Of a stretch of 15,454 bases of DNA, positions 12,814 to 15,454 are shown piece by piece (position 1 is the stretch's first letter; every line of letters starts with the position of its first letter). The DNA lies in assembly GCA_949295755.1 (NCBI GenBank), contig CASFMG010000067.1, positions 1 through 15,454 on the forward strand, written 5' to 3'. The notes below the pieces were generated by a model. The model had not been told where the DNA came from, made no database searches, and worked only from the letters and a program-made list of their open reading frames with translations. The translations under genes and the position numbers were made by a program. Origin of the DNA: an uncultured Christensenella sp. GTDB taxonomy: Bacteria; Bacillota; Clostridia; Christensenellales; UBA1242.

Positions 12814-13784
12814 ATATTCTCCTTTAATAAATCTTCCAAAATTTGAACTCCGTTTTGTGCTGCTCCTTTTCTTAAATTATCTGACACCACAAATATATTA
12901 AAGCAATTACGATTTGAATAATCTTTTCTTATGCGTCCAACATAAACATCGTTTTTCCCTTCCACTATGACTGGCATTGGATATTTTAATGGTGTATCAA
13001 TAACCTTAACACCATTTGTGCATTTTAAAACATCTTTAATTTCTTGAAGACTTGCTCTTTTTGTTGTTTGAAAATTTATACTTATACTATGACAAATTTT
13101 TATAGGAACTCTAACACAAGTTGCCGTTATTTTAATTTTATTATCGTCTAAAATTTTTTTAGTTTCATATATCATTTTGTTTTCTTCTTTTGAATACAAA
13201 TTTTTTGATATTTCGCCAATACAAGGTATTAAATTATTGTTAATAACATAATTTAATTTTTTTAATTTTTTTTGATTTTTTGTCTTCATATCTTCAAGCG
13301 CCCTTTGTCCTGCTCCACTTACTGCTTGATATGTAGAAAAAATAATTCTTTTTAATCCAAACTTCTGATGAATTTTATATAAACTCATAACAGATGCAAT
13401 AGTTGAACAATTTGGATTACATATGATTTTTTTATTTTTAACTTTTTTTGCATTTATTTCGGGCACAATAAGGGGATACTTTTTCCTATACAGCGAAGAA
13501 AAATCAATAACAACTGTGTTGTCTTTTACCAAATCTTTTATGTATGTTTTTGAAATCTGCTCATTGGTACAAAAAAGAGCAAAGTTATAATGTGTTTTAA
13601 AAATCTTATCAGTTAATTCATCTACGACAAATTTTTTACCACAAATATTAAATTTTAAGCCTTTTGATTTTTTAGAAGCAAATAAAAAATAATTGCAATT
13701 TTTTAAATTTTTTTCATTTAAAATTTTTATAACTGTTCTTCCAACAACGCCGGTTGCTCCAACGATTAAAATGTTATGTTCCAT
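12810..13784 (-). CDS. asd: Aspartate-semialdehyde dehydrogenase
   Basis: Asd reduces aspartyl phosphate to aspartate semialdehyde with NADPH. NADP-binding GATGVVG is at 9-15, catalytic C126 in NPNCSTIA, STYQAVSGAGQ at 140-150, RVPI..CHS with the catalytic H222 at about 215-223 (Cys in place of the more usual Gly before His), and DNLRKGAAQNGVQ near the end. Length 324 aa is typical. It is the first gene of the lysine unit: AGAGGG precedes ATG 13784, and only about 70 bases separate it from the terminator upstream. That space holds A+T-rich promoter-like sequence but no room for a lysine riboswitch, so an L-box is excluded here. Confidence 0.94.
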   Translation of the reverse strand: MEHNILIVGATGVVGRTVIKILNEKNLKNCNYFLFASKKSKGLKFNICGKKFVVDELTDKIFKTHYNFALFCTNEQISKTYIKDLVKDNTVVIDFSSLYRKKYPLIVPEINAKKVKNKKIICNPNCSTIASVMSLYKIHQKFGLKRIIFSTYQAVSGAGQRALEDMKTKNQKKLKKLNYVINNNLIPCIGEISKNLYSKEENKMIYETKKILDDNKIKITATCVRVPIKICHSISINFQTTKRASLQEIKDVLKCTNGVKVIDTPLKYPMPVIVEGKNDVYVGRIRKDYSNRNCFNIFVVSDNLRKGAAQNGVQILEDLLKENI

Positions 13785-13855
13785 ACACCCTCTATTGATA
13801 CAATAATATTAAATGAAACATTTTTAACATTTGTGAAAATTTATTTTTTAATAAA

Positions 13856-13885
13856 AAAAAGATAATCACAAAGTATTATCTTTTT
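13856..13885 (-). terminator. Terminator between the lipoprotein gene and the lysine operon
   Basis: AAAAAGATAAT (13856-13866) pairs with ATTATCTTTTT (13875-13885) around eight bases. On the minus strand the hairpin is followed by a run of Ts down to 13853, fitting termination of the lipoprotein gene and isolating asd as a separate unit. Confidence 0.75.
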
Positions 13886-13906
13886 GTTTTTTAAATATTT
13901 TTATTT

Positions 13907-15241
13907 TTATGTTGTTTCGCCAGTTAAATCTTCTTTCAAAACTGTTGCAATACATTCAAATCTTGGATTTTTTAATTCTGCAGTTTTTATGTTTGCTCTA
14001 AAAATATAATAGTTTTCCGTTGTATTTGTATCTAGTTTTGCGTAAAAGTAAATATATTCTCCTGTTATATCACAAGAACCTTGTTTTATATTTTTTTGTT
14101 CTGCAACCGTCTGTACAACTTTATCTCTATAACTTATCCTATACAATCCATTTCCAGTTGAATAATAAACATAATCGCCGTCAACATATTCAATGTATGC
14201 ATCTTCACTTACTAAAACCTGATATGATGCAATTAAACTATCAGTTTTCGTTGCCAAAAATATCATTGATTCTGTTTTGTAAACAACATTGTTTTCATTT
14301 ATTGGAACAAATTGAGATACACTATCTTCTCCGTTCGTTTCTCCAACAATAGTATATTGTGTTTGATTTGCACCAAACCCTTTAGTTAAATTATCGCCAT
14401 AATACAAAGAATCTCCATTATCGTCTAACAACTTATAATAAAGTGTGTCATTTTCATATGCAACAAGAGTTATTGTTTGCGACATTGGCTTACCAAGTTG
14501 CGTTGTTTTGTTGGTTAATAAATCTAGTTTATTGAGATAGTTTCCACTAAGCCCTAAATTTTTATCAGTTTCACTTATATCTGTTGTGTAATAAACTTTA
14601 TCTATTTTCCCATACTGTTTTGGAAAAACTGCATCTAATACATCACTAACCAAAACTTCTTGGCTTCCAAGTTTATCTTTAATTGCAAGTTTTGAAATTT
14701 TATTGTCATCAAAAATAAGTAAGTATGGTGTCTCTTCTGTTACTAAGAAAAATTTTCCTTGACTTGTTTTTGTTGTCAAAATTTCGGTAAGTCCACTTCC
14801 ATCAAATTTAATTCTAAAAAGTGTCGTTAAATCAAACCTATCATTTCCTGTTTTTTGTTCTTTATGAACATTTGGAGATGTGAAATAAAGATAATCCCCT
14901 ACAACAAACATATTGGAATTGTTAAATCCTGTTATTTTAGAATAAACTTTTTCTATATTTTCGATTTTGTTATCGTCATCTCTTGTTACATAACCATTAT
15001 TATCAGTTTTAACTCTATACAATGAATTATGGTTTGTTGTTTTTTCAGTATTATCTCCACTAACAAGTGTTGTGTAATCCACAAAAGTATTTGCATAATA
15101 AACATAATTCCCAATACTCACAACACTGCCACCATTAGATAAAACATCACCCTTTGGCAATTCTAATGGTTTTGAACAACCTGTAAATATAAAACATACA
15201 CTTAAAACTAGCACTGCTAAAATTGATATAATTTTTTTCAT
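13907..15241 (-). CDS. Lipoprotein with DUF5050-like repeats
   Basis: A 444-residue surface lipoprotein. The signal peptide has MKK, a hydrophobic core to about residue 19 and a lipobox-like FTGC with the lipidated Cys at 22. The mature part repeats short beta-strand units of the kind VSIGNYVYYANT (42-53), FVVGDYLYFTSPN (112-124), NGLYRISYRD and ITGEYIYFYAKLD. Some are followed by LYRVKTD or LFRIKFDGSG elements; this is the beta-propeller-like pattern of DUF5050 proteins common in Clostridia. Ligand and role are unknown, and an extracellular sensing or binding function is only a guess. AAGGAAG precedes ATG 15241 and a near-consensus promoter lies 40 bases further up. A terminator follows, so it is a single-gene unit. 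Confidence 0.8.
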   Translation of the reverse strand: MKKIISILAVLVLSVCFIFTGCSKPLELPKGDVLSNGGSVVSIGNYVYYANTFVDYTTLVSGDNTEKTTNHNSLYRVKTDNNGYVTRDDDNKIENIEKVYSKITGFNNSNMFVVGDYLYFTSPNVHKEQKTGNDRFDLTTLFRIKFDGSGLTEILTTKTSQGKFFLVTEETPYLLIFDDNKISKLAIKDKLGSQEVLVSDVLDAVFPKQYGKIDKVYYTTDISETDKNLGLSGNYLNKLDLLTNKTTQLGKPMSQTITLVAYENDTLYYKLLDDNGDSLYYGDNLTKGFGANQTQYTIVGETNGEDSVSQFVPINENNVVYKTESMIFLATKTDSLIASYQVLVSEDAYIEYVDGDYVYYSTGNGLYRISYRDKVVQTVAEQKNIKQGSCDITGEYIYFYAKLDTNTTENYYIFRANIKTAELKNPRFECIATVLKEDLTGETT

Positions 15242-15281
15242 AAATCTTCCTTACTTATTGTAATTTAAAACACAACATTTG

Positions 15282-15310
15282 ATAATATCACATAGAACAT
15301 TGTCTGTCAA
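15282..15310 (-). promoter_or_regulatory. Promoter of the lipoprotein gene
   Basis: TTGACA (15310-15305), a 17-base spacer and TATTAT (15287-15282) on the minus strand, with TG one base before the -10. This is an almost ideal vegetative promoter. The transcript would start near 15275, leaving a leader of about 35 bases with the ribosome binding site AAGGAAG. Confidence 0.75.
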
Positions 15311-15320
15311 ACTATAAATA

Positions 15321-15454
15321 TTAACTAACTGCTTCAATAACAATTTTAAAATCATTGTTTTCTTCTTGAAATCCTAATGTTTTGTCGGCAATTTTAGTCG
15401 TGAGTGTTATTTCTGCACAACTTGGTTCTTCGCCTTGTTTTAATCCTTCTATTA
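15321..15454 (-). CDS. C-terminal end of a gene entering from the right edge (unrecognised)
   Basis: A minus-strand frame is open from the window edge to TAA at 15321-15323 and gives the last 43 residues of a protein. These include EGLKQGEEPSCAEITLTTKIA and end in FQEENNDFKIVIEAVS (quoted in parts). Composition and alternating hydrophobic residues suggest beta strands, and codon use matches the neighbours. The start and family lie outside the window. It ends about 80 bases before the lipoprotein start, with no clear terminator in between. Confidence 0.55.
   Translation of the reverse strand, partial: IEGLKQGEEPSCAEITLTTKIADKTLGFQEENNDFKIVIEAVS

Noticed and set aside
13785..13852. Lysine riboswitch or T-box upstream of asd
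   Set aside because: Only about 70 bases lie between the upstream terminator and the start codon, far too short for either, and no conserved T-box or L-box bases are seen.

Overview
The window looks like a low-GC, Gram-positive-type genome, most likely an uncultured gut Bacillota (Clostridia or Bacilli-like). Base composition is very A+T-rich and reading frames are rich in Lys, Asn and Ile. Genes carry clear AGGAGG-like ribosome binding sites. There is a lipoprotein signal peptide and compact Bacillota-style operons. TGA, TAA and TAG all end genes here (for example TGA at 1261-1263), so the code is the standard bacterial one and not the UGA=Trp code of Mollicutes. No database was searched; all names come from motif recognition.

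Left part (about 1-7660): accessory, defence-island-like. A plus-strand operon encodes an EcoRI-type N6-adenine DNA methyltransferase, a DUF262 (GmrSD/ParB-like)-HNH nuclease overlapping it by 11 bases, and a two-helix membrane protein gene broken by one in-frame TAA. Facing it is a minus-strand operon of four genes: hipB-like antitoxin, hipA-like kinase toxin, a TcmP-type 'three-Cys-motif partner' protein and its radical-SAM-like partner with a CX3CX3C motif. Upstream of that is a single minus-strand gene fusing a VOC/bleomycin-resistance-type domain to an ASCH domain. The block ends at what reads as the 3' half of a tRNA-Arg gene (7616-7660), from the anticodon loop to CCA, with no matching 5' half. 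That is the signature of a tyrosine-integrase attachment site, so 1 to about 7616 is probably the right end of an integrated element whose integrase and reconstituted tRNA lie to the left of this window.

Right part (about 7661-15454): chromosomal in character, all on the minus strand. In transcription order: a partial gene entering from the right edge; a lipoprotein with DUF5050-like repeats behind a near-consensus promoter and followed by a terminator; then asd, dapA, dapB and a short aspartokinase, mostly joined by 4-14-base overlaps. These four make the upper lysine/diaminopimelate pathway from aspartate to tetrahydrodipicolinate. They are followed by a RimK-type ATP-grasp ligase, a NUDIX hydrolase and an unrecognised, possibly exported protein ending in a terminator.

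Most notable: (1) two 45-base hairpins at 3040-3084 and 7906-7950 have 21-bp perfect arms and a TAG loop, and differ at five stem positions, every one compensated on the other arm. This is strong within-window evidence for a conserved structured element of unknown function. (2) Two adjacent candidate defence cassettes, the methyltransferase/DUF262-HNH/membrane protein set and hipBA-TcmP-radical SAM. (3) The tRNA-Arg attachment scar that defines the island boundary. (4) The nonsense-broken third gene of the first cassette.
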